Positions 27,238 to 35,462 of a stretch of DNA of 64,000 nucleotides are shown piece after piece (within the stretch, counting starts at the first letter, position 1; each line of letters opens with the position of its first letter). The notes beneath the pieces were generated by a model, which was not told the DNA's origin, did no database searches, and worked only from the letters and a program-made list of their open reading frames with translations. The translations under genes were made by a program, and so were the position numbers. The stretch comes from UBA1351 sp963677625 (GTDB taxonomy: Bacteria > Bacillota > Clostridia > Lachnospirales > Vallitaleaceae), in the NCBI GenBank assembly GCA_963677625.2, contig CAXXSW010000004.1, positions 434,001 to 498,000 of the forward strand. Reading direction: 5' to 3'.

Positions 27238-27600
27238 TCAAGTTAGGCTTATTTTAGAGGATTTATTAAGTTTCGTGATATAGTCTATTTATTTTATTTG
27301 TTTTTATGCACTATTTAATAATTTCTTTATACTTTTTATGCTTATATACTATATTATCTATTCATTTTTGTTGGTTTTAACATATCCACCTGATTTTTTT
27401 CTTTAATTTGATTCAATTATAAATATACCATTCCTTTAATTGTGAACATTTTATTAACTCCTGTATAAAGTTAGAAGCAATTTATTTGATAGCTATAATG
27501 CTTGATGACCTTTCCATATGCTTTCGGTGAAATTAAGTCTAAAAATAGATGTTAGTTCTACTTTAGCAGTATCCATTTTATAGCTTAATAACCTAAAAGC
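27238..27600. other. AT-rich non-coding gap between rpsI terminator and chemoreceptor promoter
   Basis: I see no gene, RNA family or repeat here. The stretch is unusually AT-rich. On the minus strand two very short frames follow ribosome-site-like purines (a 10-codon frame near 27448 and a 9-codon frame near 27383), too short to claim as genes. Confidence 0.5.
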
Positions 27601-27606
27601 TCAAAT

Positions 27607-27643
27607 AAAAACCGCCCCAGAATGTAAACATTCTTAGGCGGTT
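27607..27643 (-). terminator. Terminator of rplM-rpsI
   Basis: ACCGCC and GGCGGT enclose an inner stem AGAATG/CATTCT with a four-base loop. A T-run follows on the minus strand. Confidence 0.92.
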
Positions 27644-27675
27644 TGATATGTACATTATATTCGTAATCCTGACAA

Positions 27676-28071
27676 TTATCTCTTTGAGAATTGAGGAGCA
27701 CGTCTTGCTGCTTTAAGACCGTATTTCTTACGTTCTTTCATACGTGGGTCACGAGTTAAGTAACCTGCTTTTTTAAGTGCTGGACGAAGTTCAATATCGG
27801 CTTCAAGAAGAGCTCTTGAAATACCATGTCGAATTGCGCCTGCTTGACCTGTATACCCGCCACCTTTAACGGTAACGATTACATCAAATTTTGAAAGTGT
27901 ATCTGTAAGTACAAGTGGTTGTCTTACAATAACTTTAAGTGTTTCTAAACCAAAAAAATCTTCTATATCTCTTTTATTTACTGTAATTTTACCAGTACCT
28001 GGTACTAAGTAAACTCTTGCTATACTACTTTTTCTACGGCCTGTACCGTAATATTTAACTGATTGTGCCAC
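27676..28071 (-). CDS. rpsI: 30S ribosomal protein S9
   Basis: S9 has 131 residues and belongs to the head of the small subunit. It has the family pattern YYGTGRRKSSIARVYL at the N-terminus, GGGYTGQAGAIRHGISRAL in the middle, and the basic tail ending SKR that reaches the P-site tRNA. It is the second gene of the rplM-rpsI operon, 25 bases after rplM, and is followed by a strong terminator. Confidence 0.98.
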   Translation of the reverse strand: MAQSVKYYGTGRRKSSIARVYLVPGTGKITVNKRDIEDFFGLETLKVIVRQPLVLTDTLSKFDVIVTVKGGGYTGQAGAIRHGISRALLEADIELRPALKKAGYLTRDPRMKERKKYGLKAARRAPQFSKR

Positions 28072-28096
28072 TAGTCTTCCTCCTTTCGAATCTTAA

Positions 28097-28525
28097 TTAA
28101 AATGTAAGTACTTCTGGCTTCTGAGCTTCATGCTTATGATCAGCGCCTCTGTAAACGCGAAGTTTAGTAAGCATTTTACGACCAAGCTTATTCTTTGGAA
28201 GCATACCTTTAACAGCGTGCATTACAACCTCTTCAGGTTTATTTTGCATCATGTCACGGTATTTAACTTCTTTAAGACCACCTGGATGACCTGTATGCCA
28301 TCTGTAAAGCTTTTGGTCAAGTTTTTTACCAGTTAATACTACCTTATCTGCATTAATTATGACTACGAAATCACCTGTATCAACATGTGGTGTATAAATA
28401 GGCTTTGTTTTTCCGCTAAGTACTTTAGCAACTTCTGAAGCAAGACGACCAAGTGTTTGACCTTCTGCATCAACTACATACCATTTTCTTTCAACTGTTT
28501 CAGCGTTAGGCATGAAAGTTTTCAT
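28097..28525 (-). CDS. rplM: 50S ribosomal protein L13
   Basis: L13 has 142 residues and is an early assembly protein of the large subunit. It has the typical RKWYVVDAEGQTLGRLAS N-terminus and the VKGMLPKNKLGR motif. The gene heads the rplM-rpsI operon with its own consensus promoter and an AAGGAGG ribosome site. A small leader hairpin (AAAATCC, loop, GGATTTT, about 28564-28587) precedes the start. L13 leaders are known autoregulatory elements in Firmicutes, so feedback control is likely but not shown here. Confidence 0.98.
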   Translation of the reverse strand: MKTFMPNAETVERKWYVVDAEGQTLGRLASEVAKVLSGKTKPIYTPHVDTGDFVVIINADKVVLTGKKLDQKLYRWHTGHPGGLKEVKYRDMMQNKPEEVVMHAVKGMLPKNKLGRKMLTKLRVYRGADHKHEAQKPEVLTF

Positions 28526-28609
28526 TGGATTTCCTCCTTGTTAATCGAATTATTCTCTATTACGAAAATCCGGGGCATTGGATTTTTGTTAGTGAACTCA
28601 CATCTAGAT

Positions 28610-28638
28610 ATTATAGTACATAGCCCCTAGTGTGTCAA
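28610..28638 (-). promoter_or_regulatory. Consensus promoter of rplM-rpsI
   Basis: TTGACA and TATAAT, both perfect, are separated by 17 bases on the minus strand, about 85 bases before rplM. Perfect sigma-A hexamers fit the high demand for ribosomal proteins. Confidence 0.92.
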
Positions 28639-28726
28639 TCACTTTTTCCACAAATTTCCTGGTATTTACGGTATTTATCCCCATGATCAGATTTCCTTCA
28701 TTTATATACGTAAAATTACTACATAA

Positions 28727-29866
28727 TTAGTATCCTATGCTCTTTTTTTCTAAGTATGCAGATATTATTGCTGTAATTGGAATTGCGCATATTAAGCCTA
28801 TCGTACCAGTCAAGGCACGCACAACTTCAGTCGCTACCAAATCCATATTCAAAATGTCAATAAAGGGTATATCATTAACCATAAATATCATAATCATAAA
28901 GACAGAAGTTCCAACGTAGGCAAGAATCAGTGTATTGACCATAGTACCCATAACATCTTTACCAATATTCATTCCCGACTTGAAAAGCTCAATAGTCGAA
29001 AGAAGAGGATTTGCTTGTGTAATTTCATTAATAGCTGAAGCAATCGACATGCAGACATCCATGACAGCTCCTAATGTCCCCAAGAGTATACTTGCAAAAA
29101 GTATACCATTAATATCGAAGTCAACAGTATGGCTGGAATACATTAACATCTGTGCTTCATTCGTTCCTAATCCTGTCAGTTTTGAACTCTGGCTAACAAT
29201 AAGGGCCAATATACCTGCAATAATAACTCCACTAAAAGTACCACCAATAGCAGACACAGCCTTCAAATCAAAGCCTGCAACCAGAAACATAGTGACAATA
29301 GTAATGACAAAAGAAATAACAACTGACAGGAATATAGGATTTCCGCCATTTACAATCCCAATGAGCATATAATACACACCAACAATAGTCAGTCCTAGTG
29401 TCACCAAACTCTTAATTCCCTGCACACCTCCAAGAATTAGCATGAGAACAACAAAGACTCCAATTAATATATAGATATCCTTATCTCTTCTGAACTCATG
29501 AATATGGGGGGTAATTTCATTACCATTTTCGTCTGTTTCAAAGAAGATATATACATCGTCACCAGCTTTAATTTCTATTGTATAAGCCATCACTTCATCA
29601 ATATAATTCTTCACTTCAATAATTTCGCCTTTACGGCCTTTATCCAATAACTCTACTTTAGCCGTTTGTACCCTTTGGCCGTAAGTTCCTCCAGATGTTT
29701 CTATAGAATTATTTTCCTCAGAGACAATTTCAATTATTTTTCCCTTATAAAGCTCAGGTAACTGATACCCTTCATCTTCTGTCGCTTGAATCTTGGTTAC
29801 AAATATAATCAGCACTATAACTACTAAAACACCTTGTATCACTATCTTATTCCACTTCTTCATCAA
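28727..29866 (-). CDS. YibE/F family membrane protein
   Basis: The 379-residue protein has an N-terminal membrane segment (residues about 8-25) and an extracytoplasmic beta-rich part to about 135. Seven or so membrane helices follow, carrying the YibE/F pattern (LGGVQGIKSLVTLGLT, then FVITIVTMFLVAGFDLKA and LGTLGAVMDVCMSIASA). The family is widespread in Gram-positive bacteria, and its biochemical role is not established. It sits between truA and rplM, where many relatives have no gene. The stop comes about 90 bases before the rplM promoter, with no clear terminator seen. Confidence 0.88.
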   Translation of the reverse strand: MMKKWNKIVIQGVLVVIVLIIFVTKIQATEDEGYQLPELYKGKIIEIVSEENNSIETSGGTYGQRVQTAKVELLDKGRKGEIIEVKNYIDEVMAYTIEIKAGDDVYIFFETDENGNEITPHIHEFRRDKDIYILIGVFVVLMLILGGVQGIKSLVTLGLTIVGVYYMLIGIVNGGNPIFLSVVISFVITIVTMFLVAGFDLKAVSAIGGTFSGVIIAGILALIVSQSSKLTGLGTNEAQMLMYSSHTVDFDINGILFASILLGTLGAVMDVCMSIASAINEITQANPLLSTIELFKSGMNIGKDVMGTMVNTLILAYVGTSVFMIMIFMVNDIPFIDILNMDLVATEVVRALTGTIGLICAIPITAIISAYLEKKSIGY

Positions 29867-29938
29867 AAAAACCTCATCTTCCTTACTATTCTACAGTCTG
29901 ATGCTCATGATCTATTCTCGTTCTTTTCCAGATACTTT

Positions 29939-30673
29939 TTAATAATTAACGTCTACAAGCGTCAAACCATTAGCTGGTGCTGTTCGCTTTGCTTTCATTC
30001 TGTCTTTTGATACTAAAATACTCTGGATCGCTTGAGGCGGCAACTTACCTCTTCCAACGTCTATCAAAGTTCCCGCCATAATTCTTACCATATTATATAA
30101 AAAACCATTTCCTATCACATCAATATAAATATGGTCATCCTGTCTTGTCACCTTACAGGTCTCTATATGACGCACCGTGTTTTCCACAGTAGTCTTAATA
30201 GACGAAAAAGCAATAAAATCATGAGTCCCTACAAAGGCTTTAGCCGCAAAATCCATTGCCTGGTGGTCTAAAGGCCCTTGATAAAAGTATGTGTAATGCA
30301 TATATTGTGGAATAGGATAAGGTCCATTATAAATAATATATCTATAATGCTTTGTTTTGGAACTGTATCTAGGATGGAATTCCTTATCCGACACCCTACA
30401 GCCCCTTATAACAATATCCTTAGGCAAATGCGCATTAAAAGCCCTAATTATCCTATCAGCTTCCATCTGAAAGTCTCCCGCTAAAACCGCAACAAACTTT
30501 AGGGCATGAACTCCAGAATCTGTTCTAGAACATCCTGTAATGGTAAAAGATGTACGGATAAACTTCTTGCCTGCTTCCATAAGGCTTCCTTGGATGGTTG
30601 GTCCATTAACTTGTACTTGCCATCCGCAATAATTCGTACCATCGTAAGCAATAGTCAGTCGATAATAATTCAT
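29939..30673 (-). CDS. truA: tRNA pseudouridine(38-40) synthase
   Basis: TruA isomerises uridines 38-40 in the anticodon arm of many tRNAs. The 244-residue protein has the catalytic Asp52 in GCSRTDSGVHA and the family segments IAYDGTNYCGWQ and GNGFLYNMVRIMAGTL. It follows ecfT by about 50 bases in the ecfA1-ecfA2-ecfT-truA string that is common in Firmicutes. Confidence 0.97.
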   Translation of the reverse strand: MNYYRLTIAYDGTNYCGWQVQVNGPTIQGSLMEAGKKFIRTSFTITGCSRTDSGVHALKFVAVLAGDFQMEADRIIRAFNAHLPKDIVIRGCRVSDKEFHPRYSSKTKHYRYIIYNGPYPIPQYMHYTYFYQGPLDHQAMDFAAKAFVGTHDFIAFSSIKTTVENTVRHIETCKVTRQDDHIYIDVIGNGFLYNMVRIMAGTLIDVGRGKLPPQAIQSILVSKDRMKAKRTAPANGLTLVDVNY

Positions 30674-30726
30674 TTTCTTTCCTACCTTGTACGCTGTTTA
30701 TAATAAATCAAATATTACTTATTCTC

Positions 30727-31551
30727 CTAAAACAAAAGGTCCATTCCCTGAAAAAACTGACTCAATAAGATGACTAAGGCCAAGTAAGAAAGCATAAGAC
30801 CATACCATACAAAATCGACTCTTTTATAACTAAGTTTTTTCATCTTAGTTCTACCAAGACCACCTCGATAACATCTTGCCTCCATGGCAAGAGCTAAATC
30901 ATCAGCTCTTCTAAAGGCTGAAATAAAAAGGGGTACTAAAAGCGGTACAAGACTCTTGGCTTTTTTTACCAATCCACCACTTTCGAAATCTGCGCCTCTT
31001 GCCATCTGTGCTTTCATTATCTTATCAGTCTCTTCCAACAAAATCGGTATAAATCTTAATGCAATGGTCATCATCATTGCAATTTCATGAGCTGGTACTT
31101 TAATTTTCTCAAGAGGTTTTAAAAGCCTTTCAATAGCATCAGTTAAATCAATAGGCGAAGTCGTCAGTGTCAAAAGCGATGATCCAATAATTAACATAAT
31201 AAGTCGAAAAGCCATCGATGCAGCTGCAATTAATCCTTCAACGGTAATCTTAGCAAAACCTAAATTCAAAATAACCATCTGACCTGGTTCTAAAAATATA
31301 TTAATTACTACCGTGAACATAATAAGAACCACAATAGACTTAAGTCCCTTAATCATATAAGAAAAAGGCACCTGACTAATTCTTACCACTGAAAAAAGAA
31401 TCAGTCCTACCACACCATAAACAACAAGACTTGTGCTAAGAAATAATGAAATTATAAAAACAAAAGTCATGGCAATCTTGGTCCTAGGATCCAATCTGTG
31501 TATAAGGGACTCGGCGGGATAATATTGACCAATGGTAATGTCTCTAAGCAT
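30727..31551 (-). CDS. ecfT: ECF transporter transmembrane subunit EcfT
   Basis: EcfT joins the two ATPases to exchangeable vitamin-binding S components in the membrane. From the ATG at 31551 (AAGGCGGTGAT upstream) it has 274 residues and overlaps the end of ecfA2 by eight bases; an upstream ATG in the same frame would overlap more and has no site. It has five or six hydrophobic segments and the coupling-helix signatures AQMARGADFES and ALAMEARCYRGG with the characteristic Ala-Arg-Gly. No S component is encoded nearby, so this is a shared energising module. Confidence 0.95.
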   Translation of the reverse strand: MLRDITIGQYYPAESLIHRLDPRTKIAMTFVFIISLFLSTSLVVYGVVGLILFSVVRISQVPFSYMIKGLKSIVVLIMFTVVINIFLEPGQMVILNLGFAKITVEGLIAAASMAFRLIMLIIGSSLLTLTTSPIDLTDAIERLLKPLEKIKVPAHEIAMMMTIALRFIPILLEETDKIMKAQMARGADFESGGLVKKAKSLVPLLVPLFISAFRRADDLALAMEARCYRGGLGRTKMKKLSYKRVDFVWYGLMLSYLALVILLSQFFQGMDLLF

Positions 31552-32407
31552 GATTATCACCGCCTTCCAATAATTTTGTAAGGATTTCAACTGCTTCATC
31601 AACTGTTGTAACAGTCTTACCCATAGGCATCCCTTTATCTTTTAGTAAGTCACATATCTTTGTAATTTGTGGTACACCCAAACCAATATTCTCAAGGAAT
31701 TTAACCTCTTCAAAAACCCTGTACTTATCTCCTTCAAGAACAACCAAACCCTTATCCATCACAATGATTCGGCTAACATAATTAGCAATATCTTCCATAC
31801 TATGGGATACTAAAATTATAGTAATTCCCATCTGTTTATGTAATTTCATTATCTCATCTAAAATCTCGTCCCTACCTTCGGGATCAAGCCCAGCTGTTGG
31901 TTCATCAAGTATAAGAACATCCGGTTTCATAGCTAAAACACCTGCAATAGCCACTCGCCTTTTCTGTCCACCTGAAAGTTCAAAAGGAGAAGTTTCATAA
32001 ATTTCCTTAGATAGTCCAACTCTCTCAAGAGCGTCTCTAACCCTAAGATCAATCTCTTCACTGGACAGCCCCAAGTTCTGAGGTCCAAAAGCCACATCTT
32101 TATAAACTGTCATTTCAAACAACTGATGCTCTGGATATTGAAAAACTAATCCTACCTTCTGTCGGATATCTCTTTTCTTGGTATCTTCATGAAAAATATC
32201 TACATCATCAATATAGACCTTTCCACTTTCAGGTTCAAGAAGTGCATTCAAATGTTGGATTAAGGTTGATTTACCAGATCCTGTATGACCGATTAATCCA
32301 ATAAATTCGCCATCTTCTATTGTTAAGTCAATCCCTTTAAGAGCTTGTTTCTCATAAGGTGTACCCTTTGAATAAGTATGTATTAATTGTTGGATTTTAA
32401 TCGCCAT
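31544..32407 (-). CDS. ecfA2: ECF transporter ATPase EcfA2
   Basis: This ABC ATPase has 287 residues, with Walker A GHTGSGKST near residue 36, Q-loop FQYPEHQLF, signature LSGGQKRRVAIAG and Walker B VLILDEPTAGLDPEG. It forms a heterodimer with EcfA1 on EcfT to drive uptake of vitamins or metals. The start overlaps ecfA1 by 25 bases. In EcfA pairs the A2 copy normally has GLDPEG after Walker B, as here. Confidence 0.96.
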   Translation of the reverse strand: MAIKIQQLIHTYSKGTPYEKQALKGIDLTIEDGEFIGLIGHTGSGKSTLIQHLNALLEPESGKVYIDDVDIFHEDTKKRDIRQKVGLVFQYPEHQLFEMTVYKDVAFGPQNLGLSSEEIDLRVRDALERVGLSKEIYETSPFELSGGQKRRVAIAGVLAMKPDVLILDEPTAGLDPEGRDEILDEIMKLHKQMGITIILVSHSMEDIANYVSRIIVMDKGLVVLEGDKYRVFEEVKFLENIGLGVPQITKICDLLKDKGMPMGKTVTTVDEAVEILTKLLEGGDNHA

Positions 32408-33240
32408 ATGACTTCCACCATTTCTTCTACTTTTAAAATATCCGGCTTTATATCAAAGCCTTTCTCTCGAAGTTTTGCCGCAAGTTCTACAGTTTGAGGA
32501 ACATCCAGTCCTGCCTCTTTCATTTCTTGCCCTTTAACAAAGACCTCTTCTGGCTTCCCTTCAAAAGCAACTTTACCCTCTGTCATAACATAAATATAAT
32601 CCGCATCAACAGCTTCTTCCATATAGTGGGTAATAAGAATAATCGTAATATTCTCTTGCTTATTCAAATAGTGTATTGTATCAAGGACTTCTTTTCGTCC
32701 AGAAGGGTCCAACATAGCCGTTGGTTCATCTAAAATAATACATTCGGGATGCATAGCCAGAACACCTGCAATAGCTATTCTCTGCTTCTGTCCACCTGAT
32801 AGTTTATTCGGTGAATGCTTTGCATACTCACTCATCTCAACCGTAGAAAGTGCCTTATCTACTTGAAATTGAATAGATTCTGACGGAACACCAAGATTTT
32901 CAGGACCAAAAGCCACATCCTCTTCAACAATAGTAGCGATAATCTGGTTATCAGGATTCTGGAAAACCATTCCAGCGCTAGATCTTATATCCCATAGATA
33001 GTCATCATCCTTAGTATCCATTTCTTTAACGTAAAGCGTTCCCTCACTTGGAAGGAGTAATGCATTGATATGCTTGGCAAAAGTAGACTTCCCTGAACCG
33101 TTATGTCCAAGAATAGCCACAAAATCACCCTTCTTTATATTCAATTCTACACCATCTAAAGCTCTGTGGGTGTGTTCAATCTCACCCAATTCATTCTGCA
33201 TATGATAGTCAAAAACAACCTTTTCTGATTTAATAAACAT
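32383..33240 (-). CDS. ecfA1: ECF transporter ATPase EcfA1
   Basis: This ABC ATPase is the first gene of the ecf string. It has Walker A GHNGSGKST, Q-loop FQNPDNQI, signature LSGGQKQRIAIAG and Walker B CIILDEPTAMLDPSG, typical of EcfA1. I use the ATG at 33240 (AGAGG site, 285 residues), which leaves a leader of about 45 bases. The ATG at 33273 has AAAGGA but lies almost at the predicted transcript start and adds 11 residues before the usual N-terminus. Confidence 0.94.
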   Translation of the reverse strand: MFIKSEKVVFDYHMQNELGEIEHTHRALDGVELNIKKGDFVAILGHNGSGKSTFAKHINALLLPSEGTLYVKEMDTKDDDYLWDIRSSAGMVFQNPDNQIIATIVEEDVAFGPENLGVPSESIQFQVDKALSTVEMSEYAKHSPNKLSGGQKQRIAIAGVLAMHPECIILDEPTAMLDPSGRKEVLDTIHYLNKQENITIILITHYMEEAVDADYIYVMTEGKVAFEGKPEEVFVKGQEMKEAGLDVPQTVELAAKLREKGFDIKPDILKVEEMVEVIWRLKSNN

Positions 33241-33289
33241 GAAAACCTCTTTCACTTGGACCTGTAAATCCATCTAAACATCATCCTTT

Positions 33290-33319
33290 ACTATACACAT
33301 TTTAAAAGAATAAATCAAG
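33290..33319 (-). promoter_or_regulatory. Promoter of the ecf-truA operon
   Basis: TTGATT and TATAGT are separated by 18 bases on the minus strand, directly after the terminator of the upstream methyltransferase gene. Confidence 0.65.
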
Positions 33320-33340
33320 CTTTGAAGCCTTCATTTCCAT

Positions 33341-33387
33341 AATAAAATGAGTCGACTTATTCCAAAGGAATAAGAACCGACTCATTA
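33341..33387 (-). terminator. Terminator of the DUF6472-methyltransferase operon
   Basis: AATGAGTCG and CGACTCATT form the outer stem. ACTTATTCC and GGAATAAG form the inner stem with a three-base loop. The minus strand continues with TTTTATTA. Confidence 0.9.
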
Positions 33388-33413
33388 ATATTGATAAGTC
33401 CAAAGGAAACAAT

Positions 33414-34007
33414 CTATTCTCCATCGTATTTTATACACTCTAGAACATAAAAGCCTTTTTTCTTATACAAAGTATTTATTTCTTCAAATATGGTTTCCAG
33501 CTTTTCTATAGAGGTCTTCGCACCATGTTTTTTTTGAATGATCAAATAGAAGCTACCACCATTACTTAGATGCCTATAACAATCTTCATACATATTATAT
33601 ATAACTTGTTTACCAGCATGTATAGGTGGATTTAGGATGATATTGTCAAAAACTTCCTGAATCTCTTTAAGTCCATCAGAAAGAACAATATCTGCCTTAA
33701 CTCCGTTGGTTTGACAGTTCATTCTAGAAAACTCAACAGCTTTAGAATTAATGTCAACCATCGTTAAATCTATGTGGTAGGCTTTTGCCAAAGCAATACC
33801 AATAGGACCATATCCACATCCCAAATCCAAAACCTTACCATACATGTCTGGAAGCTCATTGATTAGAATATTAGAAGCATAATCAACATGTTCTTTAGAA
33901 AAAAGTCCATTGTCAGTCTTAAAAGACATCTTATGCCCCTTATATTCATATTCAATCGTTCTTATATCACTTTTGACACTCTTATCATCTATAAAATAAT
34001 GACTCAC
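33414..34007 (-). CDS. Class I SAM-dependent methyltransferase, RsmC-like
   Basis: The 197-residue protein has the SAM-binding motif VLDLGCGYGPIGIALA around residue 60, an acidic ribose-binding residue (MVDINSKAVE) and the catalytic loop NPPIHAGK. The Asn-Pro-Pro-Ile-His motif marks N-methyltransferases of 16S rRNA guanine-1207 (RsmC) type. The protein is the single-domain length usual in Firmicutes, about half of E. coli RsmC. It is 9 bases after the small DUF6472-like gene, so the two are co-transcribed. Confidence 0.9.
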   Translation of the reverse strand: MSHYFIDDKSVKSDIRTIEYEYKGHKMSFKTDNGLFSKEHVDYASNILINELPDMYGKVLDLGCGYGPIGIALAKAYHIDLTMVDINSKAVEFSRMNCQTNGVKADIVLSDGLKEIQEVFDNIILNPPIHAGKQVIYNMYEDCYRHLSNGGSFYLIIQKKHGAKTSIEKLETIFEEINTLYKKKGFYVLECIKYDGE

Positions 34008-34016
34008 TTGACACCT

Positions 34017-34199
34017 CTACTTGATTGCCTGTTTTTTTACTATTGTATAATCGTCTCCAGGACGAAAGTAAGGGCAACCCTTTTGACGGCTATAGATTAA
34101 CCGCTCCATATCATCCTGATCCATATACATAGTACAATAATTCTCTCCTGTCTCTAGGTCTTCACCCAGATATAGACATTCATAACATTGTTTGGTCAT
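34017..34199 (-). CDS. Small Cys-containing protein, DUF6472-like
   Basis: The 60-residue protein has Cys5, Cys8, Cys22 and Cys42 (CYEC, then NYCTMY and GCPYFRPGDDY) and a C-terminal IVKKQ. The Cys-x2-Cys plus CPYF pattern, acidic middle and length match a family seen in Lachnospiraceae (annotated as DUF6472), function unknown. The Cys residues could bind zinc. AAGAGGTGCAAG provides a ribosome site. It has its own promoter and precedes the methyltransferase by 9 bases. Confidence 0.8.
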   Translation of the reverse strand: MTKQCYECLYLGEDLETGENYCTMYMDQDDMERLIYSRQKGCPYFRPGDDYTIVKKQAIK

Positions 34200-34232
34200 C
34201 TTGCACCTCTTGAATAAACTTATACTTCTACT

Positions 34233-34260
34233 ATCATATCACCCATAAGCAGGAAGTCAA
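34233..34260 (-). promoter_or_regulatory. Promoter of the DUF6472-methyltransferase operon
   Basis: TTGACT and TATGAT are separated by 16 bases on the minus strand, about 35 bases before the small gene. Confidence 0.65.
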
Positions 34261-34274
34261 GCAGACTTAGTCAT

Positions 34275-34742
34275 TTATTCAACAATGCTACCAACAACAG
34301 GCAACTTTTCAAGAACTTTTTTACCATGGGGTGATAAATTCTCTATCTCATCAGAAAGATCATTACCAGCCAACTGTCCATTATGGCTACCTTTGTTCCA
34401 TTGTGGGACATCAGTTACATCGTAGATAACACCATCAACCGCTACATAAGCTGGATTACCATCTTTACCATTGTACTGAGCCAAATCCTCTACAGTCAAT
34501 GTCAAGCCCTCTGATACGCTTGTTGCATCTGTTGAGTCATTAGACTCATCGCTATCTTCACCATCAGATTCCGTATCCATATTTTCTGAATTTTCATTTT
34601 CTTTTCCACTGTCATTATCTATAGTTGTTTCTCCGTTACCGGGCTCCGATACCTCTTTATCATCAAGATTATCCTTCCCAGTTCCACATCCAACCAAAGT
34701 TAATATCAAAACTAAAGACATACTTAAAAGTATTTTTTTCAT
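34275..34742 (-). CDS. Lipoprotein with cytochrome-b5-like heme/steroid-binding domain
   Basis: From the ATG at 34742 (GGAGG site) the protein has 155 residues. A signal peptide ends in the lipobox LVGC (Cys19). An Asp/Glu/Ser/Thr-rich linker runs to about residue 80. A b5-like domain follows (TVEDLAQYNGKDG, VDGVIYDVT, SHNG, SPHG), with two His as possible heme ligands. It would be anchored outside the membrane. The ligand, heme or another hydrophobic molecule, is not certain. The promoter overlaps a Fur-box-like dyad, which suggests iron control. Confidence 0.87.
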   Translation of the reverse strand: MKKILLSMSLVLILTLVGCGTGKDNLDDKEVSEPGNGETTIDNDSGKENENSENMDTESDGEDSDESNDSTDATSVSEGLTLTVEDLAQYNGKDGNPAYVAVDGVIYDVTDVPQWNKGSHNGQLAGNDLSDEIENLSPHGKKVLEKLPVVGSIVE

Positions 34743-34777
34743 TATGTACCTCCAATTCTTAACTAAATAGTACACCT

Positions 34778-34806
34778 AGTATACCTTAATCGATAATAAT
34801 TATCAA
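34778..34806 (-). promoter_or_regulatory. Promoter of the b5-like lipoprotein gene with Fur-box-like dyad
   Basis: TTGATA and TATACT are separated by 17 bases on the minus strand. The -35 hexamer overlaps TGATAATTATTATCG (34791-34805). This matches the 7-1-7 Fur consensus TGATAAT-n-ATTATCA at 14 of the 15 positions, counting the central n. Confidence 0.65.
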
Positions 34807-34845
34807 TACATATAATTATTCTTAAAATAAGTGTAAGAAAAAAAT

Positions 34846-34873
34846 TAAAAACGACCCGTTATATAACGGGTCG
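34846..34873 (-). terminator. Terminator of the alpha (rpsM-rplQ) operon
   Basis: CGACCCGTTATATAACGGGTCG is a perfect hairpin followed by a T-run on the minus strand, about 30 bases after rplQ. Confidence 0.93.
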
Positions 34874-34902
34874 CTTAGCCAATCTAAATAATCAAAAGAT
34901 GA

Positions 34903-35439
34903 TTAAACAAGTTCAAGAATAACTTCCATTGATGCATCACCCTTACGAGGACCTATCTTAACGATACGAGTGTAACCACCCTTACGGTCAGCATATTGTG
35001 GTGCAATATCATCAAACAACTTGTCAACCAAGTTTACTTCTTTAGTGTTACGTTTTTTACCAGCATTAGCTTCTGGTGTTTCAGTAACAGGGTAAAGTAC
35101 AGACAACATTTTTCTTCTAGCGTTTAATCTTGAATTGTCATCCTTTTTGATTGTCTTTTCGATTTCTTCGAATTGTGTTACTTTTTTTCCATCAACAACA
35201 TCTTTAACTCTTTTACCATCTGCAGTCTTTTTAGGTACTTTTTGAGTTACTGTCATTTCTGTATAATTATCTTTTTCATTAATAGCTAAAGTGATTAACT
35301 TTTCAGCCATTTTGCGAACTTCTTTCGCTCTAGCTTCAGTAGTTCTAATCTTACCATTGTAGATAAGGTTAGTTACTTGGTTACGAAGCAAGGCTTTTCT
35401 TTGAGAAGAAGTTCTGCCAAGTTTTCTATATCCAGGCAT
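34903..35439 (-). CDS. rplQ: 50S ribosomal protein L17
   Basis: L17 lies near the exit tunnel. The N-terminus (YRKLGRTSSQRKALLRNQVTNL) and C-terminus (GGYTRIVKIGPRKGDASMEVIL) are typical. At 178 residues it is about 50-60 longer than the B. subtilis protein, owing to a charged insert at residues about 55-90 (KKTADGKRVKDVVDGKK). Longer L17 forms are common in Lachnospirales. It is the last gene of the alpha operon. Confidence 0.96.
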   Translation of the reverse strand: MPGYRKLGRTSSQRKALLRNQVTNLIYNGKIRTTEARAKEVRKMAEKLITLAINEKDNYTEMTVTQKVPKKTADGKRVKDVVDGKKVTQFEEIEKTIKKDDNSRLNARRKMLSVLYPVTETPEANAGKKRNTKEVNLVDKLFDDIAPQYADRKGGYTRIVKIGPRKGDASMEVILELV

Positions 35440-35462
35440 CTCTAGACCTCCTTACCAGTATA

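Noticed and set aside
27380..27460. Two tiny frames with ribosome-site-like purines upstream of the chemoreceptor gene
   Set aside because: Nine to ten codons, in very AT-rich DNA where such patterns arise by chance.
34550..34680. Short repeats in the lipoprotein linker as a possible CRISPR or tandem repeat
   Set aside because: They are degenerate Asp/Glu/Ser codons in a low-complexity linker, without spacers or repeat identity.
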